Below are positions 1-12,206 of a DNA stretch of 64,000 bases, one piece after another. The stretch comes from Taudactylus pleione (Eukaryota > Chordata > Amphibia > Anura > Myobatrachidae). The notes under the pieces were generated by a model, which did not search any database, was not told the DNA's origin, and saw nothing but the letters and a program-made list of their open reading frames with translations. A program made the translations under genes and the position numbers. Positions within the stretch are counted from its first letter, which is position 1. Each line of letters starts with the position of its first letter. The stretch lies in NCBI GenBank assembly GCA_031769625.1, contig JAUIMM010000643.1, forward strand, positions 2,297,501-2,361,500, in the 5' to 3' direction.

Positions 1-310
1 TAAACATCAACATGATGATCTTGATTATTTCCACACAGATTCTCTTGCGAGCTTGTACTGGAATGTTATGTCCAAAAGAGAATCTGGCTAGTGCCTCCTG
101 GATGAGGGTATCCGTAACCCTACAAGGAATAACTTGACATTGTATCCAGCCATTGCTATCCAAAGGGAGCTTTAAAAAAATTTACATTTTGAAAAAAAAT
201 ATAATAAAAACAGAACACATGTTTTTTGTTTAAGATAATCCATTAGGTATTTAAAAAAAAAAAAAAAAAAAAAAAACCCTCTCCATCTGTCTATATGTTC
301 ATTTTAATTT

Positions 311-362
<52 letters not shown>
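1..362. other. Unit start: AT-rich spacer with poly(A) and (AT)n tracts
   Basis: No gene is recognised here. The stretch holds a poly(A) run at about 253-276 and an (AT)n microsatellite at about 312-361. The TA target site of the following Tc1-like element is the last dinucleotide of the AT run. The copy-2 equivalent is 33556-33903, where the AT run is about 14 bp shorter. A 73-codon minus-strand frame across the unit junction (33497-33718) resembles nothing I know. Confidence 0.7.
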
Positions 363-365
<3 letters not shown>

Positions 366-1992
366 TCAGGTCCATAAATATTGAGACATTGACAGAATTT
401 TCATATTTTGGCCTCTATTCACCACCACAATGGCTTTGAAATGAAACAAACAAGATGTGATTTAACTGCAGACTTTCAGATTTAATTTGAGGGTAATTAC
501 ATCAAAATCAGGTGAACGGTGTAGGAATTACAACGGTTTCTATATGTGCCTCCCACTTTTTAAGGGGCCAAAAGTAATGGGACAAACTAAACAATCCTAA
601 ATCTAATTTTCACTTTTTAATACTTTGTTGCAAATCCTTTGCAGGCAATTACAGTCTGAAGTCTGGAATGCATAGACATCACCAGACGCTGGGTTTCATC
701 CCTGGTGATGCTCTGCCAGGCCTCTACTGCAAATGTCTTCAGATCCTGCTTGTTCTTGGGGCATTTTCCCTCCAGTTTTGTCTTCATCAGGTGAAATGCA
801 TGCTCAATCGGATTCAGGTCAGGGGATTGACTTGGCCATTGCATAACATTCCACTTTTTAGCCTTAAAAAACTCTTTGGTTGCTTTTGCAGTATGCTTCG
901 GGTCATTGTCCATCTGCACTGTGAAGCGCCGTCCAATGAGTTCTGAAGCATTTGACTGAATATGAGCATATAATATTGCCCGAAACACTTCAGAATTCAT
1001 TCTGCTGCTTTTGTCAGCAGTCACATCATCAATAAATACAAGGGAACCAGTTCCATTGGCAGCCATACATGCACACGCCACGACACTACCACCACCATGC
1101 TTCACTGATGAGGTGGTATGTTTTGGATCATCAGCAGTTACTTTCCTTCTCTTCTCTTCCCATCACTCTGGTACAAGTTGATCTTTGTCTCATCTGTCCA
1201 TAGGATGTTGTTCCAGAACTGTAATGGCTTTTTTAGATGTTGTTTGGCAAACTCTAATCTGGTCTTCCTGTTTTTGTGGCTCACCAATGGTTTGCATCTT
1301 GTGGTGAACCCTCTATATTCACTCTTGTGAAGTCTTCTCTTGATTGTTGACTTTGACACATATACATCTACCTCCTGAAGAGTGTTCTTGATTTGGCCAA
1401 CTGTTGTGAAGAGGTTTTTCTTCACCAGGGAAATAATTCTTCTGTCATCCACCACAGTTATTTTCCGTAGTCTTCCGGGTCTTTTGGTGTTGCTGAGCTC
1501 TCCAGTGCGTTCTTTCTTTTTAAGAATGTTCTAAACAGTTGATTCGGCCACACCTAATGTTTTTTCTATCTCTCTGATGGGTTTGTTTTGATTTTTCAGC
1601 TAATGATGACTTGCTTCATTGATAGTGACAGCTCTTTGGATCTCATATTGAGAGTTGACAGCAACTGATTCCAAATGCAAATGTCACACCTAGAATCAAC
1701 TCCAGACCTTTTACCTGCTTAATTGATAATGAAATAATGAGGGAATAGCCCACATCTGTCCATGAAATAGCTTTTGAGTTGATAGTCCCATTACTTTTGG
1801 CCCCTTAAAAAGTGGGAGGCACATATTGAAACTGTTGTAATTCCTACACCGTTCACCCGATTTGGATGTAATGACCCTCAAATTAAATCTGAAAGCACAT
1901 CTTGTTTGTTTCATTTCAAAACCATTGTGGTGGTGAATAGAGGCCAAAATCTGAAAATTCTGTCAATGTCCCAATATTTATGGACCTGACTG
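363..1992 (-). mobile_element. Tc1/mariner-like DNA transposon, copy 1
   Basis: This 1630-bp element is flanked by TA dinucleotides (361-362 and 1993-1994), the target site used by Tc1/mariner transposons. Its inverted repeats are about 210-220 bp long (about 363-583 and 1785-1992) and begin CAGTCAGGTCC. The single transposase gene lies on the minus strand and is defective. The element sits at the same place with the same lesions in copy 2, so it is an old shared insertion rather than an active one. Confidence 0.93.
617..1646 (-). pseudogene. Tc1-like DD34E transposase, dead
   Basis: In its intact form this enzyme would cut and paste the surrounding element. The N-terminal helix-turn-helix part (about 1646-1460) is interrupted by a frameshift near 1600 and an in-frame TAG at 1533-1531. 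The frame at 1455-1138 carries the first catalytic Asp in WTDETK. After another frameshift near 1138-1106, the last frame (1105-617) carries the second Asp in MDNDPKH and the Glu in SPDLNPIEH, 34 residues apart. The three catalytic residues can thus be seen but not in one frame, so no full protein can be made. The family call is firm; the start at 1646 is approximate. Confidence 0.9.
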
Positions 1993-1994
1993 TA

Positions 1995-3440
1995 TATATC
2001 AGATCCAATGGCACAGCACTCTCCTTCCGTGTAATCATCAGCCACGGTGCCTGCTTGTTTAGCATCCATATACATTCCAATAAGCGGCACTCAGTGGTCT
2101 TACTTGGGATGAGTGTTTACCCGCTTGTGCTGTGCATTGCGAGCAATTGCTTGTGTTGCATTTCGTCACTCGTAGCAGCTGCGAGCAATCGTGCCTTAGC
2201 GACCGGCTCTGAATCAGGTCCTGTATGTGGTATTCTTTATGTCAGGTAAGGGTTATAATGCTTGGGGATTTGCTGTCAGGGTTTTAAACCAAGTTCTAAA
2301 ATATGCTTCAGTGCTTTAACTCCGGAAGGTATAACATGGAAGCTTCTTTAGACAACGGAGACAGCTCAGGTGAACTTGCTTAAATCCACTTTACCTTGGC
2401 ACAGTGGGCCTGATTCAGAAATGTACGCAATGCCAATATTTACGTAGATTGAGCGATTTTTTGCCGTTGTGCATGTGTGCAAGATGCACGCGCAGCAATT
2501 GTTACGCAATATTTTCATCTGCAAAGTGAGTGCCAGGTAGTTAGCATTTGGGGGAGGTAAGCAGGGGTGGGTAGGCAAACGCTGGCGTGTCTAACCATTT
2601 AAACGCTGTTTCAGGGGCGTGCATAAATGAGCCAGTGTGATCTCCTATGCAACATAAGAGCTCTGTGCGTGTCAGGATAGCTGCAGTGTTTGCGGCTGGT
2701 CAGACTTGCCGAATATGATGCATGGCTGCCCGATCTGCACTAATATTACTGATGTTTATGCTGGTGCGTGAAGTCTGACGGATATGAGAGGGCAGAAGTG
2801 GGCATCCCTATGCTCAGGTAAGCTTTGGAAACAGGATACTATAGCAGCTGCATTCCGTGCAAGATCAGATTCCATTGCATTAGCGTCCATCTCTAAATCA
2901 GGCCCATTGTGCCCTGCACTTCATCTCGCAGTGTGTGAGATGTATATAAAATTGTAAAGACATTAAAGGCAGATTGTATACATTTTTATATGTATTTTAA
3001 TAAAATGAACACAATAGTTTGTGGCTTTTATTAATGCAAATGAAGGGAATAATCTAATTGTTTATTGAGCTTAACTGACATTTAAAACTGTACAAGTATA
3101 ATACTGCGGACAGATATTGCAGATGAGACAAACGAATTTTATACATAAATGCTATTCCACCAGTGACCACATGAGGTCGCTGCTGCTGCACAGATTAGTG
3201 CAGCTACAAACGTTCAATATCCGACATATTATTAAAGAGCAAAAATTCCAAAGCTGTTCTAGCTGAGCGCCAACACAGGATACAGAATGTACATTAGTGG
3301 AATCGCCTTGGCAATACTTTTGCTTAAACTTGATAAATAAAAAAATAAATAAATAAATGTATAAAAGACTGGAAGAGCACGTTACTATCAGCCCAGAATA
3401 GGGATCACAGCAATAGTTAAAGCCCGATTAGAGGAGGTGG
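1995..3440. other. Spacer between Tc1-like element and H2B
   Basis: I see no coding gene in this stretch. It contains a 516-bp element with inverted ends (2398-2913), otherwise unclassified AT-rich sequence, and an A-rich run around 3338-3360 whose length differs in copy 2 (near 36880). The short open frames here show no recognisable domain. Confidence 0.6.
2398..2913. mobile_element. Short non-autonomous TIR element (516 bp), copy 1
   Basis: The ends form a 22-bp imperfect inverted repeat: the left end reads GGCACAGTGGGCCTGATTCA and continues GA, and the right end in reverse differs at two positions. The interior has no open frame of interest. I could not identify a clear target-site duplication, so the superfamily is left open. 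The length and termini fit a MITE-like element. Confidence 0.6.
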
Positions 3441-3442
3441 GT

Positions 3443-3458
3443 GGCTCTTAGAAGAGCC
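3443..3458 (-). terminator. Histone 3' stem-loop of H2B, copy 1
   Basis: On the minus strand this reads GGCTCTTCTAAGAGCC, a 6-bp stem with a 4-nt loop of the replication-dependent histone mRNA type, bound by SLBP. It lies about 40 bp after the H2B stop codon and is followed by purine-rich sequence where U7 snRNP would pair. It has survived although the gene has lost its start. Confidence 0.85.
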
Positions 3459-3495
3459 TTTGTGTTTTTTATGTGGGAAGGAGAAAGAAAGCAGA

Positions 3496-4552
<1,057 letters not shown>

Positions 4553-4586
4553 TTTTACTACTAGACACTCGTCCCCGCAACACAAA

Positions 4587-4626
4587 GGCTCTTTTCAGAG
4601 CCACACACTACGTCCCTAAAGAGCTT
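4587..4626 (+). terminator. H2A 3' stem-loop and HDE, copy 1
   Basis: The stem-loop GGCTCTTTTCAGAGCC occupies 4587-4602, about 35 bp after the H2A stop. The histone downstream element AAAGAGCTT at 4618-4626 matches the U7 snRNA pairing site. Together they direct cleavage without polyadenylation. Confidence 0.92.
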
Positions 4627-5092
4627 ATTCATGGTTTACCACTGCTAGTAAACGAGGCCGATTTAGTGGAAGAGCCATTATACGCTCTTATGTACGTCTT
4701 GTAATAGTGCAGAGACCTGCAGCCATATAATGCTATGACTGTATAGAACGTGGGGATGGTTCTGGAGAGGAATGCAGCTCCGCGTGAACTGTACAGGGAA
4801 GCCTAACATTCTAATTCAATACGTTAAAGGCTATATAACTTGCATTGAAACGGCTACTCGTGTCTTCTAGTCTGGTTGTTCCCTTTGCCATAACTTGACG
4901 CTGGTGAGACAAGAGACTTCTGCCGTTGTCGAAGGCAGCGACAGGAAAATGCGGGGGGACTATAGCGTAAACACTGTGTGATGTGTGGCTACTTAGTAAG
5001 GGACTGGTCATGTAGACCCCACCCCACCTAGAGGTGAAACGGAGCTGAGATTTTAACAACGGTCTTCCACTTGAATTGAGATGTTTATGCTT
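4627..5092. other. H2A-H3 intergenic spacer
   Basis: This spacer lies between the convergent 3' ends of H2A (+) and H3 (-). I see no gene, repeat family or promoter here. It is nearly identical in copy 2 (38228-38693). Confidence 0.6.
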
Positions 5093-5131
5093 CAGCTCAT
5101 TTAGAAAGATGTGGTGGCTCTGAAAAGAGCC
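5093..5131 (-). terminator. H3 3' stem-loop and HDE, copy 1
   Basis: On the minus strand the stem-loop GGCTCTTTTCAGAGCC lies at 5131-5116, about 33 bp after the H3 stop. A purine-rich element, AAATGAGCTG, follows at 5102-5093 and is a likely U7 pairing site. Confidence 0.9.
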
Positions 5132-5164
5132 TTTGTGTTGCGTGTAGAGGAGTGCCGAGTATCA

Positions 5165-5581
<417 letters not shown>

Positions 5582-5644
5582 TTATACAATGCAGTTATGT
5601 AGGCAATTAGAAGGAATGAGTGAAGAACAGCCGGCAACAACTCC

Positions 5645-5704
5645 ATTTATGCGCAGTGCTGCGTTGTGATTTGATGAATTAAAGGCGCCCATCTTCCTGA
5701 TTGG
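5645..5704 (-). promoter_or_regulatory. H3 promoter elements, copy 1
   Basis: On the minus strand a CCAAT box lies at 5704-5700 within GTCAGCCAATCAGG, and a TATA-like CATAAAT at 5651-5645. The latter is about 70 bp before the H3 ATG, a spacing that leaves room for a short leader. A TATAAA much closer to the ATG is too near to act as the TATA box. Confidence 0.6.
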
Positions 5705-6239
5705 CTGACACAAAGCCGTTGAAACTTTCAAATAGCCCGCCAAGAATTTTGGTTTCCACCGTTATTAGTTATGTAAAGTATATAATATAACAGGCCAGCG
5801 CGGGTATGACACGAGTTACAATAAATAGCTTTTTCTTTTTTTGTAATTCAAATTCCAGTCGTTGTAATTTAACCAGAAATTATTTTCTTGTATTCCAGCG
5901 AGAAGAAACAATGAGTGGCTCCCTACATACGGATGGTGATATTGTATCACTACAATATAGGACTAGTGTCGGGTGTAGAGATAACGTAATAGAATCCTGT
6001 AGAGTACTGAATAGCTGCCAAGGACGGGAAAGTTTTGTGTTTAAACAAGATGATTTCTTTAAGCTACACTCACTACTGTCCGGGAGATCATAGAATATAA
6101 TCGCGGTATAAACAGCATAGATCAATATATGAGCAAATGATGCAACATTCACAATAACATGATAATCATTTTATTATTAAAGCATTAAGAATACATTTAT
6201 ATGGTAGGCATCAGTTGTCCTATTGTGAGCAATATTAGA

Positions 6240-7760
6240 CCAGAGTATAATCAGAACGTCAGCATGCTTTGGACACAATGTGATACTAATGGGAAACAAT
6301 AAATATTATTTTACAATTGTTTCTATTCTATGAAACATTAGTGGATTCAGACCACAATTTAAACCTCAGAAATCGGAGATACTACATGAAGAAATACAGG
6401 GCTACATTTGGGTGCCAGAGAGAGCATTGTGCGCCCCCCACCCCCCCAGCATTTTTAAATTAGGGACATAACCTGAAAAAGGGCCATGGCTTCGTGGGGA
6501 AGGGCCAGGGAAGAGATAGGGGTACTCCTTGGGCAACCAAGAGATGCTGGTGATAAAAGAAGAGGAAGCTACAAGTAAGAATGATAATAAAGTGGTAGAA
6601 CAGGCCCAAACAGCGCCCCCTACTCTATGCCATGGCACAAGTCGCACTACCCTAGTTACGGCACTGGGTAGTACAAAGGGGCTCACAATATACTGTACTC
6701 AGTTGAAATAAAAATCAGAATCTATACTAAAGGCACAGTATATAAAACAGTCACTTTTATTGTTCTAGATTAATTCCAGATTTGTATTTTCGTTCTGCAC
6801 ATTCAATCATCTTATTTATATTTTGCTTGTTCCTTTTCCACTCTCATGACTCCTGAACATGCAATTACGTAGTTATTAGTGAGATATAATTAGTAATAAG
6901 GGTGGATAATATAATAAATTAATAATCCATACCGGTGCATATGGTATTTGGTGCTTACTAATTAAATACTGATAGGTGGTATATTTAGGGGACACCGGCT
7001 TCCCAATAGGACCCTTTGCATGTGCTTCCATCACTGGCGAGCATTGAGCATGGGTGGACAATCATTTCTGGGGGTGGCGGCCGGCGGGTAACCACACTTT
7101 AGTAAACTGTCGAGGGCCGCATGTAATATATTTTATATGTATGATACCCATCAATAAAATTGTAATGGGCTATATTGTCAGACCCGTTCCTCTATTTCCC
7201 CACACACATGTACCTTAATGCTATAAAATAAATGGAGTAAAAGGCAATGCACTGTATAATATGAGAAAAATGAAACAAGCAAAAATAATAATTTACATAA
7301 CATATACAATAGAAACATGCGGCCAAAAGAAAGTACAATTCTCCATTGTGGTCAGACAGGCTCCTCATTTCCAGATCCTCGGCACCAGCGGATTTGCGAC
7401 ATCATCAACTGACGTGCAATCGACCTATATTTGTATATACTGGCAACACCTGAGAGCCAGCTCAAAGATTCAGTGTCTATAGAACCTAGCAAGGATCAGG
7501 GCCACTGCATGACTTACTGTAGTGACAAAAAGTTTGCCCAGCATGACCCCAGTGAGTAGTGGTCACCCCCAGTTCCTATACATGCACCAATGACGGGAAT
7601 GTTCCTCATTTGCACTCTGACAGTGGCAATATGAGCCATGTGATTCTTGAGCGCCTAGGGAAGAAGTCAGGCCGAAATGATCGAAGTAACCAAATCCCTC
7701 TTTCTAAAGTCCAACTCGATTGAATAGACAAAAGGGACACCTCCATATCACAACTTCTGC
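6240..7760 (+). repeat. Diverged intra-unit duplication, member A (copy 1)
   Basis: This stretch shares many colinear blocks with about 8845-9870. Examples are ATAATATACTGTACTC versus a close match near 9000, AACATGCAATTAC at both sites, GTGGTCAGACAG followed by CTCCTC, and AGCAAGGATCAGGG. The order and orientation are the same, with clear divergence, so it is an old segmental duplication. Both members lie upstream of a minus-strand histone gene (H3 for A, H4 for B). Confidence 0.75.
6396..6666. mobile_element. Probable non-autonomous insertion in duplication member A (copy 1)
   Basis: This stretch is absent from the paralogous segment near 8990. Its right end, read on the minus strand, is CAGTGCCGTAACTAGG, close to the CAGTGGCGTAACT terminus of the hAT-like element at 31512. 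The left boundary is uncertain and I did not find a clean target-site duplication. Copy 2 carries it at about 39997-40256 with an 11-bp internal difference. Confidence 0.45.
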
Positions 7761-8310
7761 AGCATAAATAATTCTCTCATTTCTTCTGGGATATATTAAA
7801 GTTCCTCCTAACAACTGATGGGTACGGATCTGCCCCCCCCAAGGAAATGACCACAGCGTTACAGCTCAGGCGGATTGGCTTCCGAACATGCAATTACAGA
7901 GTTATTATCCAGTAGAATAATACAAAGTATATAAATCACCCCTACACATGAAACGTTTTTTTTCAAGGTTTTATTGTGGGTTGCACAGCCAATTTCATTG
8001 CAGTTTTGACGCATTTATAAGGTAACTGAGATTTTAAAACACACATTATCCATAGAATTATTCCTTTACGCAGTGTTTGGCGAATTCCCCTGACACTAGC
8101 CTAAACTGCAGCTTTATCATATGTATTATGTAACACGGCATCAGCCAGCGTGGGCACGGATTTCAACTATGACCTTGCACTCGATACTTCCTACTTGCAC
8201 GGATCTAAATAGAAGGTGCAACCATGAGAAGTATTAGGAGTCCGGAGCCGGTGCATACTGTGACGAGCTTGCTAGGACTATAATGCAGAGTGTATACAGC
8301 AACGTTATTC

Positions 8311-8351
8311 CAGCTCTCTGATAGAAAAGATGGGCGGCCCTGAAAAGGACC
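8311..8351 (-). terminator. H4 3' stem-loop and HDE, copy 1
   Basis: On the minus strand the stem-loop GGTCCTTTTCAGGGCC (one U-G pair) lies at 8351-8336. The downstream element CAGAGAGCTG at 8320-8311 fits U7 pairing. It is intact although the H4 frame is broken. Confidence 0.87.
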
Positions 8352-8388
8352 TTTGTGTGGTTTAATGGAATTAGATGCGCATCGGTGC

Positions 8389-8681
<293 letters not shown>

Positions 8682-8753
8682 GTTTCTTTCTGCTTTCACG
8701 AAGAACAACAAAAAAAAAATACCTCTAATGCCCTCACTACTGTGAAGTCCTCC

Positions 8754-8775
8754 TCTTATACAGTGCGAGCGGACC
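8754..8775 (-). promoter_or_regulatory. H4 promoter, copy 1: H4 element and TATA box
   Basis: On the minus strand GGTCCG (8775-8770) precedes TATAAGA (8760-8754), with the ATG about 73 bp downstream. GGTCCG next to the TATA box is the conserved H4-specific motif of vertebrate H4 genes. Confidence 0.75.
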
Positions 8776-8844
8776 TAGTAGGAAACCTCTGGGCTGTGAG
8801 GGAGGCGTTCACCAATGCGTCACATCCTGCTCCTTTCAATGGAG

Positions 8845-9870
8845 TATGATCAGAACTTCTGCATGCAGTAGATACAATATGATACTAATGAGAAACAGTT
8901 ACTATTGTTACAATTCTATGAAACAATAGTAGATACAATCTGTGCCAAATTAGACCACAAGCTAAACCTCATAAATTTGAGAAACTACAAGTAGGGGCTC
9001 ATAATATACTGTACTCGATGGAAATACAATTCAGACACAGTACTAAAGGTTCAGTACATTCAGATAATCACTAATTATTCTTCTATTTTAATCCCTGATT
9101 TTTTTATTTCTGCCCATTCAATTATTTTATATATATGTCCATGACTTCTAAACATGCAATTACTGAGATATAAGCAGTAATAGGGAATGCAATTTTATAT
9201 GATATGAGAAAAATGGAAACAGGATAAATGGTTATTCAACAGATCATATAACATATAAACATGCGACCAAATGAACATACAATGCTTTATGTAACTCTTT
9301 ATGATGTTTTCACTTTACTACCCATTCAGTTAGTACTCAGTAGAACAATACATAGGATTAATAATTATCACCCCGGCCCTATCACATCAAAAGAAATGAT
9401 CAGATCTCCCTGTCACAGTTAAAGCCGCCCTTTCTACAACCTCCCCCCTCCTCCCCCACACCCTTCCATTTCTATGCTCCTACCCAGCCTCATTGTGGTC
9501 AGACAGACTCCTACCCAACCTCGTTGTGGTCAGACAGACTCCTCTGTCCCAGATCCTCTGCACAGGCGGAGATGTGCCATCATCAATTGACGTCCAAAAC
9601 TCTGCAGTTACAAGCCGAACCAGCGAGCTAGCTCAAAGGTTCAGGGTCTGTAGAACCCAGCAAGGATCAGGGTCACACTGCATGAATGGCAGAAAAGTTG
9701 CCAAGCATGACCCCAGTGACCCACAGATTCATGTAATGCACGTGAGGGAATATTCCTCATTTGCAATCTGACAGCGGCAATTTGAAAATATGAAGTCAGA
9801 CTGAACCAAAATAATCGAAGTACCCAATTCCTAATTTCTTTTTTACCAATACAAAATTGATTGAATGGAC
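8845..9870 (+). repeat. Diverged intra-unit duplication, member B (copy 1)
   Basis: This is the partner of about 6240-7760, in the same orientation, starting about 165 bp upstream of the H4 ATG. It lacks the insertion found at 6396-6666. A short direct repeat of CCTACCCAGCCTCATTGTGG and its neighbour lies at about 9480-9542. No gene is recognised. Confidence 0.75.
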
Positions 9871-11080
9871 ACAAAGGTACATTACAGGTGGATTGTCTTA
9901 CACAGGAGTTGCTAGGGGTAAGTTAGGGAGGATGGTTTGCTTCCGGTCACCCACTCTCTGAATTCTGGAGCCAGTCTTAGCAGAGAATGAGCCAGTAAGA
10001 CTCAATTGTCCAGGATCTCATCTCTTCCATCCATCAGGTGCACAAATGCCTCTGCTGGGTGCCCTATACCTAAGTCGAGCTAGAACCATCTTAATGATAG
10101 CTCAAAATCTCACACGATTGGCTCTCTATTCTTCCCTCTGTTCCATCAGGTCTCCCTTTATTTTTCATAGGATCCTCCCATCTCCATTTATTTTTCCTCT
10201 GTTACGCCCTTTACCCCATCACCTCTATACTTCCCTTATTTTTCCCTGTCCCACTTCTGACTACCGACCAGACCATATCCTAGCGGTCATCCTATTTATC
10301 CCCTTATTACTACTGTCTCTCTCTATTTTTTATCACTATTCATACTGTCTCCCCTTATAGTGTTGTCTCATTTACTCCTCTGGTTCCACTATTCTTCAGT
10401 CTATCTCCCTTCATTCCCTAGTCTACCCTATATTCCAATGCCTCTACCTATTGCTCACATTTACTCCTTTTAAAATCTTACATTAATGGGACCATGATGT
10501 CACTATCATCCTTTTTACAGTCACATCTGTCTTATTAAATACACATAAATGACCATCCACATGGATCACTATAAGAACATTTTGGGGAAATGCCACCAGT
10601 ATTCTTCCTAACCAGGGGAATGCCAGGCAGGATTAACCTTTTAACTGACTGTGCTATGTATCTTTACCTCTGTAACTTACATAACTACAGTTCTTAGACA
10701 AGACTTCAATTACCTTGTGAGGCAGCCTGTCTGTGCTATCTCCCCGGGAGTACAAGAGTCCACACATCACCTTTATGTGATTCAGTGGGTGGCCTGCTCT
10801 GCACAGGTTGTGCCGCAGAGCACCTTCATTATCTCCAGGGTCAGGAGGAGAGAAAAAAAACCACGATGGGACATTTTAGCCTCACGAAAGAGAGAGATGT
10901 GTTACATGCCTGGCAGATGTAGCTTGGTGTGGGTGAGCTGCCGATGACTATTTCTGGTCTCCTTCGCAGCGCCTAAGCCATCATTGGCCATAAAGGGTAA
11001 GGAAAGATCTTGGCGTACGAGTGAGGGTCAGAGAGCCAGCTCTATGTTCTTCTCGTTCCGTATAAAATACTCTTTTTCTG
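9871..11080. other. H4-H1 spacer, copy 1
   Basis: I see no gene in this stretch. About 10040-10450 is pyrimidine-rich on the plus strand. The open frames at 10046-10360 and 10651-10947 show no domain and are read through low-complexity or unclassified sequence. The copy-2 equivalent is 43537-44746. Confidence 0.6.
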
Positions 11081-11088
11081 CGCTAGGG

Positions 11089-11223
11089 AAACACAAGCTG
11101 AGGGCAGATTGTGCCATACACACAGACAGGGAAGGATTTACACAGCTGTTTATTCAGCCAATGGGAGCACAATACACGCAACGCTCAGCAGCCAATCACA
11201 GCACAGCCGACAGTGTATATAAG
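11089..11223 (+). promoter_or_regulatory. H1 promoter, copy 1
   Basis: The H1-specific AC box AAACACAA is at 11089-11096. CCAAT boxes follow at 11158-11162 and 11192-11196, and the TATA box TATATAAG at 11216-11223. The ATG is 58 bp further on. AC box, CCAAT and TATA in this order is the established layout of vertebrate replication-dependent H1 promoters. Confidence 0.87.
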
Positions 11224-11281
11224 TGACATCAGCAGCAGTAGGTAATGTATTAATATTTCTTACGTTGTGTCGTAGTCTACA

Positions 11282-11947
11282 ATGGCAGAAACTGCACCAG
11301 CCGCCGCCGCTGTCCCGCCATCAGAGAGCGCAGCCAAAAAGAAGCGGCAGCCGAAGAAAGCTGCAGGAGGTGTCAAGAAAAGCCCCAAATCTTCTGGTCC
11401 CAGCGTCTCCGAGCTCATCGTAAAAGCCGTGGCCGCCTCCAAAGAGCGCAGTGGTGTTTCACTTGCCGCCCTGAAGAAGGCTCTGGCTGCCGGAGGCTAT
11501 GATGTAGAGAAGAATAACAGCCGCGTCAAACTGGGTGTGAAGAGTCTGGTGACCAAAGGAACCCTCACCCAGGTGAAAGGCACCGGCGCTTCCGGCTCCT
11601 TCAAACTCAACAAGAAGCAGCTGGAAAGCACGAAAGCCGCTCAGAAGTCTCTGAAGCCCAAGAAACTTGCGGCAAAAAAAGTGGCCAAATCCCCGAAGAA
11701 GCCCAAGAAAGCTCCAAGTGCAGCCAAGAGCCCGAAGAAGGTCAAGAAACCATCAAAGGCGGCTGCTGCCAAAAGCCCAAAGAAGCCGAAAGCCGTGAAG
11801 CCTAAGAAGGCGGCCAAGAGTCCGGCCAAGAAGGCAGCAAAACCCAAAGCTGCCAAGAGTTCGGCCAAGAAAGCAGCGAAGCCCAAAGCCGCAAAAAGCC
11901 CGGCCAAGAAGGCAGCTAAGCCTAAGAAAGCTGCGGCAAAGAAGTAA
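11282..11947 (+). CDS. Linker histone H1 (copy 1, intact)
   Basis: This 221-residue somatic H1 binds linker DNA at the nucleosome dyad. It has an Ala/Pro/Lys-rich N-terminal tail (about 1-38), a winged-helix globular domain (about 39-113, with [23 protein letters not shown] and [12 protein letters not shown]), and a long Lys/Ala/Pro tail. The tail carries repeated SPKK and SPAK motifs, which are known CDK phosphorylation and DNA-binding motifs. The protein is identical in copy 2; the differences noticed are silent. It is closest by eye to Xenopus H1. The gene has no intron and ends before a canonical stem-loop. Confidence 0.98.
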   Translation: MAETAPAAAAVPPSESAAKKKRQPKKAAGGVKKSPKSSGPSVSELIVKAVAASKERSGVSLAALKKALAAGGYDVEKNNSRVKLGVKSLVTKGTLTQVKGTGASGSFKLNKKQLESTKAAQKSLKPKKLAAKKVAKSPKKPKKAPSAAKSPKKVKKPSKAAAAKSPKKPKAVKPKKAAKSPAKKAAKPKAAKSSAKKAAKPKAAKSPAKKAAKPKKAAAKK

Positions 11948-11989
11948 TGGAAGAGCTGTTGTAGCCTCGCTCCTTGTTATCACCACAAA

Positions 11990-12005
11990 GGCTCTTTTCA
12001 GAGCC
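11990..12005 (+). terminator. H1 3' stem-loop, copy 1
   Basis: GGCTCTTTTCAGAGCC lies about 43 bp after the H1 stop. It is the same canonical hairpin as for H2A and H3, and purine-rich sequence (GGAGAGCTGAGAA) follows at about 12021. Confidence 0.92.
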
Positions 12006-12206
12006 ACCCATATCTTCCCAGGAGAGCTGAGAACACTGCTAATTTTTGTTTGCTTTTACTGTAGCGTTATCTGGACGAGGCTGCAGTTAGCTTCTTATTC
12101 GTGCTCCAGCTTCTTCTTCACTTTCCTGCTTCTTATTCAGAACATTTTATATTAAAACATTTTTTTATCAAAGAGAATCAATAAGCTTATTGAATAAACA
12201 AAATAT

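Larger units (their letters stand above)
5720..8310. other. H3-H4 spacer, copy 1
   Basis: No gene is recognised. The notable content is a segment (about 6240-7760) related to another one upstream of H4 (about 8845-9870), interrupted by a small insertion ending at 6666. The 95-codon frame at 5806-6093 is open in both units but resembles no family and has no visible promoter logic of its own. Confidence 0.6.

Noticed and set aside
5806..6093. 95-residue plus-strand ORF conserved in both units (39407-39694)
   Set aside because: Its conservation is no higher than that of surrounding non-coding sequence, and no domain or promoter is recognised.
11641..12007. Minus-strand Ala/Phe/Leu-rich ORFs opposite H1
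   Set aside because: Shadows of the Lys/Ala-rich H1 tail codons.
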